Source: Antarcticimicrobium luteum (GTDB lineage: Bacteria; Pseudomonadota; Alphaproteobacteria; Rhodobacterales; Rhodobacteraceae). From it: 32,554 bases of DNA. Position numbers and translations under genes: made by a program. Shown piece after piece: positions 7,555-16,290 of this stretch. Positions within the stretch are counted from its first letter, which is position 1, and each line of letters opens with the position of its first letter. The notes beneath the pieces were generated by a model. That model did not search any database, was not told the DNA's origin, and saw nothing but the letters and a program-made list of their open reading frames with translations. The stretch spans positions 1-32,554 of the forward strand of contig NZ_SMUV01000039.1 in assembly GCF_004358185.1 (NCBI RefSeq). The letters run 5' to 3'.

Positions 7555-7839
7555 GTTGCACCCCATAAATTTACATACTGCTGCAATATGGTGATCCACA
7601 GGAAAATGTCAACATACATCCGCAGTATGCCGCGCAGAGCGGCGGTGCCGCACCGCCGTCCTGCCGGCACGCGGCAGACGGTAGCGCGGACACATCCTGA
7701 ACGCGCATCACATCAACGATTTCAGATGTTTAATTATGAATTCCGCCGCCGCCGGAACAGGCCAGAGCAGTTGCCACGCCGCCGCCGATGTCCTAACCCT
7801 GACCGCGACATTCTATCCATCCCAGGGAGGACACCCCCA
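7555..7839. other. Intergenic region between the RHH gene and metY
   Basis: Besides the RHH promoter it holds a GC hairpin CGGCGGTG-CCG-CACCGCCG (7640-7658) and an AT-rich patch near 7720-7742. I looked for a SAM-responsive riboswitch before metY and did not find the SAM-II core. A metY promoter must lie here, but I cannot place it with confidence. Confidence 0.5.
7574..7629 (-). promoter_or_regulatory. Promoter with two 17-bp palindromic operators for the RHH gene
   Basis: Site 1, CATACTGCTGCAATATG (7574-7590), and site 2, CATACATCCGCAGTATG (7613-7629), share CATAC-n7-(A/G)TATG and are centred 39 bp apart. Between them, on the minus strand, is a perfect -35 TTGACA (7607-7612). A -10 CATATT (7585-7590) with 16-nt spacing overlaps site 1. 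Site 2 abuts the -35. This layout is typical of RHH autoregulators; that the neighbouring protein binds here is inferred. Confidence 0.65.
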
Positions 7840-9132
7840 ATGACCGACGCGCCGCAATACGGCTTCGACACGCTGCAGATCCACGCCGGAGCCCGGCCCG
7901 ACCCGGCCACCGGGGCCCGCCAGACGCCGATCTACCAGACCACCGCCTATGTCTTCCGCGACGCCGAACACGCCGCCGCGCTCTTCAACCTGCAAGAGGT
8001 GGGCTATATCTACTCCCGCCTGACCAACCCGACCGTCGCCGTGCTGCAGGAACGCATGGCCACGCTCGAGGGCGGCGTCGGCGCGGTCTGCTGCTCGTCC
8101 GGCCATGCGGCGCAGCTGATGGCCCTGTTCCCGCTGATGGCCCCTGGCAGGAACATCGTCGCCTCCACCCGCCTCTACGGCGGAACGCTGACCCAGTTCA
8201 GCCAGACCATCAAACGCTTCGGCTGGTCGGCCACATTCGTCGATTTCGACGATATCGATGCGGTCAAGGCCGCGGTCAACGACGACACCCGCGCCATCTT
8301 CGGCGAGTCCATCGCCAACCCCGGCGGCTATGTCACCGACATCCCGGCGCTGGCCGAGATCGCCGATGCCGCCGGCATTCCGCTGATCATCGACAACACC
8401 TCGGCCACGCCATACCTCTGCCGCCCGATCGAGCAGGGCGCCACGCTGGTGGTGCACTCGATGACCAAATATCTGACCGGCAACGGCACCGTGACCGGCG
8501 GCGTGGTGGTCGATTCGGGCAAGTTCGACTGGTCGGCCTCTGACAAGTTCCCCTCGCTCAGCCAGCCCGAGCCCGCCTATCACGGGCTGAAATTCCACGA
8601 AACCTTCGGTCCGCTCGCCTTCACCTTCCATGGCATCGCCATCGGGCTGCGCGATCTGGGCATGACGCTGAACCCGCAGGCGGCGCATTACACGCTGATG
8701 GGGATCGAAACCCTGAGCCTGCGGATGCAGCGCCATTGCGAGAACGCGCAAAAGGTCGCCGGCTGGCTCGAGGCCGATCCGCGCGTCGATCACGTCACCT
8801 ATGCCGGGCTGCCCTCCTCGCCCTATCACGACCGCGCCCAGCGGCTCTATCCCAAGGGCACCGGCGGTCTGTTCACGGTCGCGCTCAAGGGCGGCTATGA
8901 CGCCTGCATCAAGTTCGTCGACAGTCTGGAGCTGTTCAGCCATGTGGCGAACCTGGGCGACACAAGGTCGTTGGTGATCCACTCGGCCTCGACCACCCAC
9001 CGCCAGCTGACGCCGGAGCAGCAGGAGGCCGCCGGCGCCGGACCCAGCGTGGTGCGCATCTCGATCGGGATCGAGGATGCCGACGACCTGATCCGCGATC
9101 TCGACCAGGCGCTGAGCGCGGCCGGCGCCTGA
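7840..9132 (+). CDS. metY: O-acetylhomoserine sulfhydrylase (aminocarboxypropyltransferase)
   Basis: A 430-aa PLP enzyme of the Cys/Met metabolism family. It makes homocysteine from O-acetylhomoserine and sulfide in the cytoplasm. The PLP lysine is Lys210 in VVHSMTKYLTG. Other family segments are YSRLTNPTVAVLQERMATLEGG, IIDNTSATPYLCRP and the C-terminal SHVANLGDTRSLVIHSASTTH, typical of MetY rather than MetB/MetZ. GGGAGG lies about 9 nt before ATG 7840. It is monocistronic, with a strong terminator. It links functionally to the sulfate-reduction operon further right, which would supply its sulfide. Confidence 0.95.
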   Translation: MTDAPQYGFDTLQIHAGARPDPATGARQTPIYQTTAYVFRDAEHAAALFNLQEVGYIYSRLTNPTVAVLQERMATLEGGVGAVCCSSGHAAQLMALFPLMAPGRNIVASTRLYGGTLTQFSQTIKRFGWSATFVDFDDIDAVKAAVNDDTRAIFGESIANPGGYVTDIPALAEIADAAGIPLIIDNTSATPYLCRPIEQGATLVVHSMTKYLTGNGTVTGGVVVDSGKFDWSASDKFPSLSQPEPAYHGLKFHETFGPLAFTFHGIAIGLRDLGMTLNPQAAHYTLMGIETLSLRMQRHCENAQKVAGWLEADPRVDHVTYAGLPSSPYHDRAQRLYPKGTGGLFTVALKGGYDACIKFVDSLELFSHVANLGDTRSLVIHSASTTHRQLTPEQQEAAGAGPSVVRISIGIEDADDLIRDLDQALSAAGA

Positions 9133-9156
9133 CACCCCGCATCGGCAACAGCAAGG

Positions 9157-9188
9157 AAAAAGCCCCGGTCAGACGCCGGGGCTTTTTT
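9157..9188 (+). terminator. Intrinsic terminator of metY
   Basis: AGCCCCGG (9161-9168) pairs perfectly with CCGGGGCT (9176-9183) over a 7-nt loop, preceded by As and followed by a run of Ts to 9188. It is a textbook rho-independent terminator 25 nt after the stop codon. Confidence 0.95.
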
Positions 9189-9261
9189 CTGTCCGGTGTG
9201 TATCGCGCCCCCCCCGCACCGCGGGAGAGCGGCGGTCGAGCGGGCGGCGACCCGCCCCCCC

Positions 9262-9975
9262 CTATTCCCTGATGGCGAACACCATCGACACATTCGCCGT
9301 CACGCTCAACTCGCCCGCCGCCACCGGCATCGCCCCGGGGCTGGCGCGCATCGCCATCTCGGCCATCGGCATCGGCCGCGAGCCGCCCTGATCGTCGATC
9401 GACAGCACCGGACCAAGGGTCACCCCCGCCGCCCCGGCCAGCAGCGCCGCCCGGGCCATCGCATCGTCCACCGCGCGACGGCGCGCCTCGTCCATCAGCG
9501 GCGCAGGCTCCTGAACGTCAAAACGCAACCCGTTGAAATCATTCGCCCCATCCGCGATCACCGCATCCAGAATGGCGCCCAGTCCGGCCAAATCCCGTAC
9601 CCGCACCGACACCGCGTTCGAGGCGGCAAATCCGGTGATCCGCCGCCGCCTGTCCGCGCCGGCCGGCGGATCGGACCACAGCGGGCTCAGCGACAGATCG
9701 CGGGTTTGCAGATCGCGCGGGGCGATGCCCATTCCGGCCAGCCGGTCCAACACCTTCGCCACCGCCTCCGAGGTGGCGCGCATCGCCGCGCCGGCCTCTT
9801 TCGCCTCATGGGTCACGCCCAGCGTGATCGTCGCCATGTCCGGCGCGGCCTCGACCCGGCCCTCGCCGGTCACGGTCAGACGGCGGGCCGGTTCCTCGGC
9901 CCGCCCGCCCCCGACCGCCGGCAGGGCGCAGACCACGGTGGCAATCAGGGCGGCGGCAATCAGTCTTGGGGTCAC
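9262..9975 (-). CDS. SIMPL-domain (DUF541) exported protein
   Basis: A 237-aa protein with a Sec signal peptide (VTPRLIAAALIATVVCALPAVGGGRA) and then a SIMPL/DUF541 domain: RRLTVTGEGRVEAAPDMATITLGV, TSEAVAKVLDRLAGMGI, DLQTRDLSLSPLW, and ARRRAVDDAMARAALLAGAAGV. It should be periplasmic; the family's role is unsettled, with members linked to oxidative stress. I chose the GTG at 9975 because AAGGAGG sits 6 nt before it and a proper signal peptide follows; a longer reading to 10062 would bury that peptide behind an arginine-rich extension. It is divergent from the 954-aa gene. Confidence 0.88.
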   Translation of the reverse strand: MTPRLIAAALIATVVCALPAVGGGRAEEPARRLTVTGEGRVEAAPDMATITLGVTHEAKEAGAAMRATSEAVAKVLDRLAGMGIAPRDLQTRDLSLSPLWSDPPAGADRRRRITGFAASNAVSVRVRDLAGLGAILDAVIADGANDFNGLRFDVQEPAPLMDEARRRAVDDAMARAALLAGAAGVTLGPVLSIDDQGGSRPMPMAEMAMRASPGAMPVAAGELSVTANVSMVFAIRE

Positions 9976-10132
9976 GGTATCCCTCCTTCTGTTGCCGCGA
10001 GAATGCGCCAAGGCCGCCGGCATCGGCAAGATACCGCCAAGTGTTTTTCTTTTCCTCGGCAAACTCCTGCTTTATGGTCCGGCCGCGGGCGCTGGCGTCC
10101 GCAGGAAACGGGTTGGGTAGTTTTTCGGCAGG

Positions 10133-12997
10133 ATGAAACCAGGTTTCGCGCTCTCCCTGTCCTTCGAGGGGATTTCTCTGTTGCACCGCGCCGCAGGCGG
10201 CTGGCGCAGCGTCGGCGAGGTTGCGCTCGACGTGCCCGATCTGGCCGCCGCGCTCGGCGCGCTGCGCGACAAGGCGTTGCGGCTGGAGCCGGACGGCCTC
10301 GCCTGCAAGCTGATCATCCCAAACGCCCAGATCCGCTACCTGACGGTGCAGACCGGCCGCGCCGAAGGCGAGGCGCGCCGCGCCATGGTGCGCGAGGCGC
10401 TCGACGGCGCCACCCCCTATGCCGTTGAGGATCTGGCCTTCGACATCTCGGTCGAGGGGCACAGCACCCATGTCGCCGCCGTCGCCCGCGAGACGCTGGC
10501 CGAGGCCGAGGGGTTCGCCGTCGAACACCGGTTCAACCCGGTCAGCTTCGTCGCCATCCCCGGCGATCAGCCGTTTCTGGGCGAACCGTTCTTTGGCGTC
10601 GCGGAAAATGCCGGAAAAACCCAGGTCGAGGCCGACGGCATCGCCGTGGTGGTCACCGGTCCCGCCGTGATTCCCCCCGAGATCCCGGCCGAAATCCCGG
10701 CCGAAATCCCCGACGCAATTCCTGAGGACACCCCCGCGGCCGCGGCCAAGCCTGCCCGCCCGAACGCCAAGGCGGCGCAGACCCCGGATCAGGCCAAGCC
10801 GGAGGCGGACACCGGCGCAAAAGGCCAAGGCGCGCCCAAGGCGGACCCGTCCCCGCCCGCCGACCCGCAGAAGCCCCCCCGGGAGGCGCCCGAAACCGCT
10901 CCCGAAACCGCGCCCCAAAAAGCCCCCGCAAAAGCCCCGGACAAATCCGGCGACAAAACCCGGGACGAAACCCCGCAAAAGGCCCAGCAGGCCGCCCCCG
11001 CCGCCCTCGGCTTTTCCAGCCGCCGTGGCAAAGACGTGGGGGCCGCCCCGACCCTGGCCGGGGCCCGCCGCGAGGATCTGCCGGAGGGGGCCGCCGCCGC
11101 GCCCGCCATCGCCCCGGACACCGCCCCGGACACCGCCGCGAAAGCCGCGCCGAAAATCATCGTCAACCCGGCCTCGGGACAGGTGTCCGCTCCGGCACCG
11201 AAGCAGACCGGCACCCCAGAGCCGGCCGGGCCTGGCATCTCTGCGAAACGCGGCACGCTGCGCGCCCGCGCCGCCGGCCTGCTGGATCGCCGCAAGACCG
11301 CCGGCGTCCCGCCCAAGCCCGCCGTGCCCGCCGAACCCAATACAAAGGCATCCGGTCCCACCGCGCACCCGATCGCCCAGCCCCCCGCCACGCCGGGGTT
11401 CGCCGATGCATCCGTCCCGCAGCCGCCCCGGGACGAGAGCGAGCGCATGACCGTGTTCGGCGCCCGCCAGAGGCAGAAGACAGCCGGCAAACCGCGCCAC
11501 CTGGGTCTGATCCTCACCCTCGTGCTGCTGTTCTTCCTCGCCGCCGTCGCCGCCTTCGCCGCGCTCTCCTCCGACGGGGCAATCTCCCGCCTGTTCTCGC
11601 GGCCCGCCGCGACACCGCGGATCGCGGCAGATCCGGCCCCCGTACCGGGCAACGACACCGCACAGGATCCCGGCGCCGAGACCGCCGACGGAACCACCGC
11701 CGAAGCCAGGCCCGCCCCGGCACAGGACATTGCACAGCCGCCGCAGCTCAGCGCGCTGGCCCCGCAGGCCCCGGCCGACCCGGCGGCCCTGCCCCCGGAC
11801 AGGACCGGCGCAATCGCCCCCATCGCCGAAGACCAGGCCGCCGCCGGCCATGACGCACCGCAGGCGCCCGAACTGACCGATACCGACAGCGCCGTGCTCG
11901 ATGCCCTGCGCGGGGATACCGGCGCCGCGCCGACCGAACCGCTCGACACGGCGGCGCTCGATCCCGAGCTCGCCGCAGAGCCCGACCCGGAACTCGAGCC
12001 CGAACCCGAGCCGGATCCCGACAGCGCCGCCGCCGGTCCTGCCGATGCCGGCACCGAAACCCTCTACGCCGCGACCGGTATCTGGCCGGACGCCCCGGAC
12101 GAGCCCGAAACCCCCGCGATCATCGGCCTCGATGATCTTTATGTCGCCTCGATCGACCGCACCGACCTGTCACAGGACGCCGTCGCCCTGCCCGGCGCCG
12201 ACGCCTTTGCCACCGATGCCTCGCTCAACGCGGTGACCTCGCCCGCCGCCGCCGGGACCGCCTTTGCGCTGGACGACCGCGGCTTGGTGACCCCGACGCC
12301 CGAGGGCGCCGTCACCCCCGACGGGATCACCGTCTATCTGGGCCGCCCGCCGGTGGCGCCGCCGGCCACCCCGGCCCGGCTGACCCAGGCCGCCGAATCC
12401 GTCGCCGAGGCCGACGCGCTGCGCCAGCGCCTGGCCGGCCTGCGCCCGCGCGCCCGTCCCGGCGATCTGGTGGAACAGACCGAGCGCGCCCAGCTCGGCG
12501 GGCGCAGCCGGGTCGAGCTGGGGCGCCTGCGCCCGCGCACCCGCCCCGCCAGCGCCCAGGAGGCCACCGCCCCGGGCGCCCCCGCCACCGCACAGGCGGT
12601 GGCCAGCGCCCTGATCCCGAAACCGCGCCCGCGCGATTTCCAGGCCACCGTGCGCAGTTCCGACCGCGCCTCGATCGGCGTTCCGGGCAACCTCGCCGCC
12701 GGCGCCCCGGCCGCCACCACTGCCGTCGCCACCGTCGCCCCGAAAATCCCCTCCTCGGCCTCCGTGGCCCGCCAGGCGACGCTGAAGAACGAGATCAATC
12801 TGCGCCAGGTCAACCTGATCGGCGTCTACGGCACCGCCGCCAACCGCCGTGCGCTGGTGCGCCTGCCCAGCGGCCGCTACAAGAAGGTCAAGGTCGGCGA
12901 CAGCATCGACGGCGGCCGCGTGCTGGCGATCGGCGAAAGCCAGCTGCAATACCAGAAGGGCGGGCGCAACCACACGCTGAAGATGCCCAAGGGCTGA
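10133..12997 (+). CDS. Large inner-membrane protein: GspL-like N-terminus, Pro/Ala linkers, PilP/GspC-like C-terminus
   Basis: A 954-aa protein. Residues 1-175 resemble the cytoplasmic actin-like domain of GspL/PilM-type proteins (SLSFEGISLL, CKLIIPNAQIRYLTVQ, ALDGATPYAVEDLAFD, ETLAEAEGFAVEHRFNPVSFV). Residues 176-455 are Pro/Ala/Lys-rich linker, including a tandem EIPAEIPAEIP. One membrane span lies at about 457-479. Residues 480-880 are an acidic, then proline-rich, low-complexity stretch with repeated LRPRxRP and PKPRPRDF motifs. Residues 885-954 (NLIGVYGTAANRRALVRLPSGRYKKVKVGDSIDGGRVLAIGE) look like a PilP/GspC homology-region beta domain. The topology would be N-in, C-out. No other pilus or secretion gene is near. 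An AGG touches the ATG, so the ribosome site is poor. Domain calls are by pattern. Confidence 0.75.
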   Translation: MKPGFALSLSFEGISLLHRAAGGWRSVGEVALDVPDLAAALGALRDKALRLEPDGLACKLIIPNAQIRYLTVQTGRAEGEARRAMVREALDGATPYAVEDLAFDISVEGHSTHVAAVARETLAEAEGFAVEHRFNPVSFVAIPGDQPFLGEPFFGVAENAGKTQVEADGIAVVVTGPAVIPPEIPAEIPAEIPDAIPEDTPAAAAKPARPNAKAAQTPDQAKPEADTGAKGQGAPKADPSPPADPQKPPREAPETAPETAPQKAPAKAPDKSGDKTRDETPQKAQQAAPAALGFSSRRGKDVGAAPTLAGARREDLPEGAAAAPAIAPDTAPDTAAKAAPKIIVNPASGQVSAPAPKQTGTPEPAGPGISAKRGTLRARAAGLLDRRKTAGVPPKPAVPAEPNTKASGPTAHPIAQPPATPGFADASVPQPPRDESERMTVFGARQRQKTAGKPRHLGLILTLVLLFFLAAVAAFAALSSDGAISRLFSRPAATPRIAADPAPVPGNDTAQDPGAETADGTTAEARPAPAQDIAQPPQLSALAPQAPADPAALPPDRTGAIAPIAEDQAAAGHDAPQAPELTDTDSAVLDALRGDTGAAPTEPLDTAALDPELAAEPDPELEPEPEPDPDSAAAGPADAGTETLYAATGIWPDAPDEPETPAIIGLDDLYVASIDRTDLSQDAVALPGADAFATDASLNAVTSPAAAGTAFALDDRGLVTPTPEGAVTPDGITVYLGRPPVAPPATPARLTQAAESVAEADALRQRLAGLRPRARPGDLVEQTERAQLGGRSRVELGRLRPRTRPASAQEATAPGAPATAQAVASALIPKPRPRDFQATVRSSDRASIGVPGNLAAGAPAATTAVATVAPKIPSSASVARQATLKNEINLRQVNLIGVYGTAANRRALVRLPSGRYKKVKVGDSIDGGRVLAIGESQLQYQKGGRNHTLKMPKG

Positions 12998-13090
12998 GGC
13001 CGCCGCGACGCCCGTCTCACCCTCGCCCGCCCATCCTCTCCCGTCCTATCCTCGCCAGTCTCACCCGCGCCCGGCACTCCTGAAACGAGA

Positions 13091-13118
13091 GCCGCGCGAA
13101 CATTTCTGTCCGCGCGGC
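13091..13118 (-). terminator. Hairpin after dctM
   Basis: GCCGCGCG (13091-13098) pairs with CGCGCGGC (13111-13118) over a 12-nt loop, and flanking CGAG/CTCG extends the stem. It lies 30 nt past the dctM stop. There is only a weak T-rich tail in the minus direction. Confidence 0.6.
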
Positions 13119-13147
13119 CACTCGTCAAACAAATTACTGGTTACCGA

Positions 13148-14524
13148 TTACTTGGTGATGATCTCCGGCCCCATGAAGGTCGTCGGGAGCCAGGTGGACA
13201 GCACCGGGATGTAAGTCACCATAATCAGAAACACGAAGAGCACCGCCAGAAACGGGAGCGACGCCCGCACCACCCGCATCATCGGCATTCCGGCCACACC
13301 GGACGTCACAAACAGGTTGAGGCCGACCGGCGGGGTAATCATGCCGATCTCCATGTTCACAACCATAATGATGCCCAGATGAATGGGGTCAATCCCCAGT
13401 TCGATCGCAATTGGAAACACCAGCGGCGCCACGATCACGATCAGCCCCGAGGGTTCCATGAACTGCCCGCCGATCAGCAGGATCACGTTGACGATCACCA
13501 GGAACATCACCGCGCCGAACCCCGCGTTCAGCATCGCTGCGGCGATCTGCTGCGGGATCTGCTCGTCGGTCAGCACATGTTTCAGGATCAGCGCGTTGGC
13601 GATGATGAACATCAGCGTGACGGTCAACTTGCCTGCCTCGAACAGCGTGTCGCGGGTATCGCGGTGAAAGAAGGCCGTGATCAGCGCGACGGGCTTCTGC
13701 ATCAGGCTCAGGTTGCGTTCGCCTTCCGGGCGCGCCAGCGGGCCCATGTCGCGATAGACAAAGGTGGCGATGAAGAAGGCATAGATCGCCGCCACCGCCG
13801 CCGCTTCGGTCGGGGTGAAGATGCCGCCATAGATGCCGCCCAGGATGATCACGATCAGGAACAGGCCCCAACCGGCCTCGGCGCCCGCCTCGAACACCTC
13901 GCCCCAGCCCTTCCACTCGCCCTTGGGCAGGTCGCGCAGCTTGGCGATCAGGTAGATCGTCAGCATCAGCATGGTGCCCGCCATCAGCCCGGGGATCACC
14001 CCGGCCAGAAACATCCGCCCGACCGAGACATCGGTGGCGCTGGCATAGACCACCATCACGATCGACGGCGGGATCAGGATGCCCAGCGTGCCCGCGTTGG
14101 CGATCACGCCGGCGGCGAAATCCTTGGAATAGCCGACCTGGCGCATCCCCGCGATGACGATCGAGCCGATGGCGACCACTGTGGCCGGGCTGGAGCCCGA
14201 CAGCGCCGCGAACAGCATGCAGGCGAACACCCCGGCAATCGCCAGCCCGCCGGGGAAATGCCCGACGATGGCGATGGAAAACCGGATGATCCGCCGCGCC
14301 ACCCCGCCGGTCGACATGAAGCTGGAGGCGAGGATGAAGAACGGGATCGCCAGCAGCGTGTAGTGCCCGGCCATCGCCTGGAAAAAGCTCTGCGCGATGG
14401 CGGCGAGCGAGGTATCGCTCAGCACCAGCAGGAACAGGATCGACGAAAACCCGAGCGATACGGCGATCGGCACCCCGATCAGCATCAGTCCGATGACCAT
14501 ACCGAAGAGAATAGCAACTTCCAT
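13148..14524 (-). CDS. dctM: DctM, TRAP transporter large membrane subunit
   Basis: A 458-aa polytopic membrane protein, the ion-coupled translocation subunit of the C4-dicarboxylate TRAP transporter. Hydrophobic helices run throughout; MEVAILFGMVIGLMLIGVPIAVSLGF, LFAALSGSSPATVVAIGSI, GTLGILIPPSIVMVVYA and MITPPVGLNLFVTSGVAGM are DctM signatures. It is somewhat longer than a typical 425-445 aa member because of a polar cytoplasmic insertion (DMGPLARPEGERNLSLMQKP onward). It starts 3 nt after the dctQ stop, so the two are translationally coupled. Substrate is inferred from the neighbouring dctBD. Confidence 0.95.
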   Translation of the reverse strand: MEVAILFGMVIGLMLIGVPIAVSLGFSSILFLLVLSDTSLAAIAQSFFQAMAGHYTLLAIPFFILASSFMSTGGVARRIIRFSIAIVGHFPGGLAIAGVFACMLFAALSGSSPATVVAIGSIVIAGMRQVGYSKDFAAGVIANAGTLGILIPPSIVMVVYASATDVSVGRMFLAGVIPGLMAGTMLMLTIYLIAKLRDLPKGEWKGWGEVFEAGAEAGWGLFLIVIILGGIYGGIFTPTEAAAVAAIYAFFIATFVYRDMGPLARPEGERNLSLMQKPVALITAFFHRDTRDTLFEAGKLTVTLMFIIANALILKHVLTDEQIPQQIAAAMLNAGFGAVMFLVIVNVILLIGGQFMEPSGLIVIVAPLVFPIAIELGIDPIHLGIIMVVNMEIGMITPPVGLNLFVTSGVAGMPMMRVVRASLPFLAVLFVFLIMVTYIPVLSTWLPTTFMGPEIITK

Positions 14525-14527
14525 GGC

Positions 14528-15217
14528 TCAGCTCTCCCGGTTCAGGTGGGCCACATCTTCGACGGCGTCTTCCGCCTCGTGGCTCACGATCATGTTGTCG
14601 GCCCGGCCCGCCGCGATGCGCCAGGTTGCCTGCAGCACGCGAAACAGCAACAGCGCCATGCCGAAGGGCAGGATGAAATAGGGGATGAAGCGCGGGATCT
14701 TCTCGTATGTCTCGCCCTCGTTGATCAGCGGCTCGATCCAGCGCAGCCAGTCGGGCATCGGAATGTCGACCACCTCGTACCAGGCGCGATAGGAGGTGCG
14801 CTTCATCTCCTCGAACCCGGTCGGGAACCAGCGCCCGGTGGTTTGCGGCAGATTGGCGAAATTGGCCCAGTAATCCCAGGCCCCCTTCAGCAACAGGCTG
14901 CAGTAGCCAATGAAGATCGCCGCCGCGGTCAGCGCCAGCACCCGCCGCACCGCGGGCGGAAAGACGTTGATCAGCGCGTCGACGCCCAGATTGGCGGTCA
15001 CCTTGACCGCATAGCTGACGCCAAAGATCACCAGCCAGGCGAACAGAAAGGTCACCGCCTCCAGTCCCCAGATGATGCCGGTGTTGAACCCGTAGCGCAG
15101 CACGACGTTGATAAAGGTGATGATCGTCATCAGCCCGAGGATCAGCGCAATCGCGGTTTCCTCGATCTCGTTGACGATCCGGCCGAAAGATGTGTCCGAA
15201 ACTTGGCGATCCGACAT
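14528..15217 (-). CDS. dctQ: DctQ, TRAP transporter small membrane subunit
   Basis: A 229-aa small permease with four predicted membrane helices (FGRIVNEIEETAIALILGLMTIITFINVVLR; GLEAVTFLFAWLVIFGVSYAV; a third near VRRVLALTAAAIFIGYCSLLL; a fourth near IPYFILPFGMALLLFRVL). A long hydrophilic loop (NFANLPQTTGRWFPTGFEEM onward) separates helices 3 and 4, which makes it larger than the usual 160-180 aa. This long form is what I recall of the Rhodobacter capsulatus C4-dicarboxylate DctQ. ATG 15217 follows GGGGGGAA; an upstream extension to 15283 would read into the hairpin between dctP and dctQ. Confidence 0.92.
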   Translation of the reverse strand: MSDRQVSDTSFGRIVNEIEETAIALILGLMTIITFINVVLRYGFNTGIIWGLEAVTFLFAWLVIFGVSYAVKVTANLGVDALINVFPPAVRRVLALTAAAIFIGYCSLLLKGAWDYWANFANLPQTTGRWFPTGFEEMKRTSYRAWYEVVDIPMPDWLRWIEPLINEGETYEKIPRFIPYFILPFGMALLLFRVLQATWRIAAGRADNMIVSHEAEDAVEDVAHLNRES

Positions 15218-15245
15218 GGTTCCCCCCATTGGCGGAAATGACGAA

Positions 15246-15268
15246 CCCGGCCCCGATGAGGGGCCGGG
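15246..15268 (-). terminator. Intercistronic hairpin dctP-dctQ
   Basis: CCCGGCCCC-GATGA-GGGGCCGGG is a perfect 9-bp stem in the 71-nt gap between dctP and dctQ, without a T-tract. Such stems often protect or partly terminate the upstream message, so that the binding protein is made in excess over the permease. That role is inferred. Confidence 0.7.
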
Positions 15269-15288
15269 CCATCCGGCTTGCACCGTGG

Positions 15289-16290
15289 TCAGTGCTTGGC
15301 GTTGATCGCCTGAGCGGCGTCAATGTTCTCCTGACCGACGTCTTCGCGGAACTGGTCCCAGACCGGTTTCATCACGTCGACCCAAGCCTGACGCTGTTCG
15401 GCGTTCAGCTCGCGCACGACGCCGCCGGCGGCGATGATCGACAGCTTGTTGTCCTGGTTCACCTTGAACGACTCGGCGTTGCGGGTCGCGGTCACCTCCT
15501 GAATGATCGTGCCCAGTTGGCTGCGCACGTCCTCCGGCAGGCCCTCCCACCAGTCGACGTTGGTCACCAGCATATAGTCGATGATGCCGTGGTTGGTCTC
15601 GGTCACGCCGTCCTGCACCTCAAAGAACTTCTGGCCATAGATGTTCGACCAGGTGTTCTCCTGCCCGTCGACGACGCCGGTCTGCAGCGCGCCATAGACC
15701 TCGGAAAACGCCATCGGCTGCGGGCTGCCGCCCAGCGCCGCCATCTGCGCCTTCAGCACATCCGAGTTCTGCACCCGGAATTTCAGCCCCTTGGCGTCGC
15801 CGGGCATGATCAGCGGCTTGTTGGCCGACATCTGCTTCATGCCGTTGTGCCAGAACGCCAGACCCAGCAGGCCGCGGCGCACCATGGTCTCCTTCATCGC
15901 CTGGCCGGTGTCCGAGTTCTGGAACTCGTCCACCGCCTCGATGTTCTTGAACATGAACGGCAGATCGAAAATGCGGTACTTCTTGGTGAACTGCTCGAAT
16001 TTCGACAGGCTGGGCGCCGCCAGCTGCACGTCGCCCTGCAGCATCGCCTCAAGCACCTGGTCGTCGTTGTAGAGCGTCGAGTTGGGGAAGACCTCCATGC
16101 AGGCCTTGCCGTTCATCTCTTCGTTCACCCGCTCCTGCAACAGCGTCGCCGCGATCCCCTTGGGGTGCTTGTCGGTATTGGTCACATGGCTGAACTTGAT
16201 GACGATCTCGCCGTCGTCGCAGGCGGCAAAGGCCGCCGGCGCCCCAAGGCCCAGCGCAATGGCAAAGCTTGCCACACCAAACAGTTTCAT
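15289..16290 (-). CDS. dctP: DctP, TRAP transporter C4-dicarboxylate-binding protein
   Basis: A 333-aa periplasmic binding protein for the DctPQM system. Residues 1-22 are a signal peptide (MKLFGVASFAIALGLGAPAAFA). The mature protein has the DctP signatures IVIKFSHVTNTDKHPKG, GLKFRVQNSDVLKAQMAALGGSPQPMAFSEVY (the Arg usually binds the carboxylate), GALQTGVVDGQENTWSNIY and TNHGIIDYMLVTN. The length equals what I recall for R. capsulatus DctP. It is the first gene of dctPQM, with GGGAGGAGTA before the ATG. A 270-nt leader separates it from dctD and contains paired palindromes. Confidence 0.95.
   Translation of the reverse strand: MKLFGVASFAIALGLGAPAAFAACDDGEIVIKFSHVTNTDKHPKGIAATLLQERVNEEMNGKACMEVFPNSTLYNDDQVLEAMLQGDVQLAAPSLSKFEQFTKKYRIFDLPFMFKNIEAVDEFQNSDTGQAMKETMVRRGLLGLAFWHNGMKQMSANKPLIMPGDAKGLKFRVQNSDVLKAQMAALGGSPQPMAFSEVYGALQTGVVDGQENTWSNIYGQKFFEVQDGVTETNHGIIDYMLVTNVDWWEGLPEDVRSQLGTIIQEVTATRNAESFKVNQDNKLSIIAAGGVVRELNAEQRQAWVDVMKPVWDQFREDVGQENIDAAQAINAKH

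Noticed and set aside
7680-7839. SAM-II or other SAM riboswitch before metY
   Set aside because: I looked for the SAM-II core and pseudoknot pairing and saw only a 5-bp stem (ACATC/GATGT); not enough to support it.
10677-10725. Tandem DNA repeat of clinical-type minisatellite form in the 954-aa gene
   Set aside because: It is only a short in-frame EIPA repetition within a Pro/Ala-rich linker; not a separate element.
9806-11851. 681-aa minus-strand open frame opposite the 954-aa gene
   Set aside because: It is Gly/Arg-rich, without motifs, and is the shadow of the Ala/Pro-rich plus-strand coding sequence.
13379-15241. 620-aa open frame on the plus strand across dctM/dctQ
   Set aside because: Its composition is His/Asp/Arg-rich, typical of an antisense shadow in GC-rich DNA; the minus strand encodes clear TRAP permeases.
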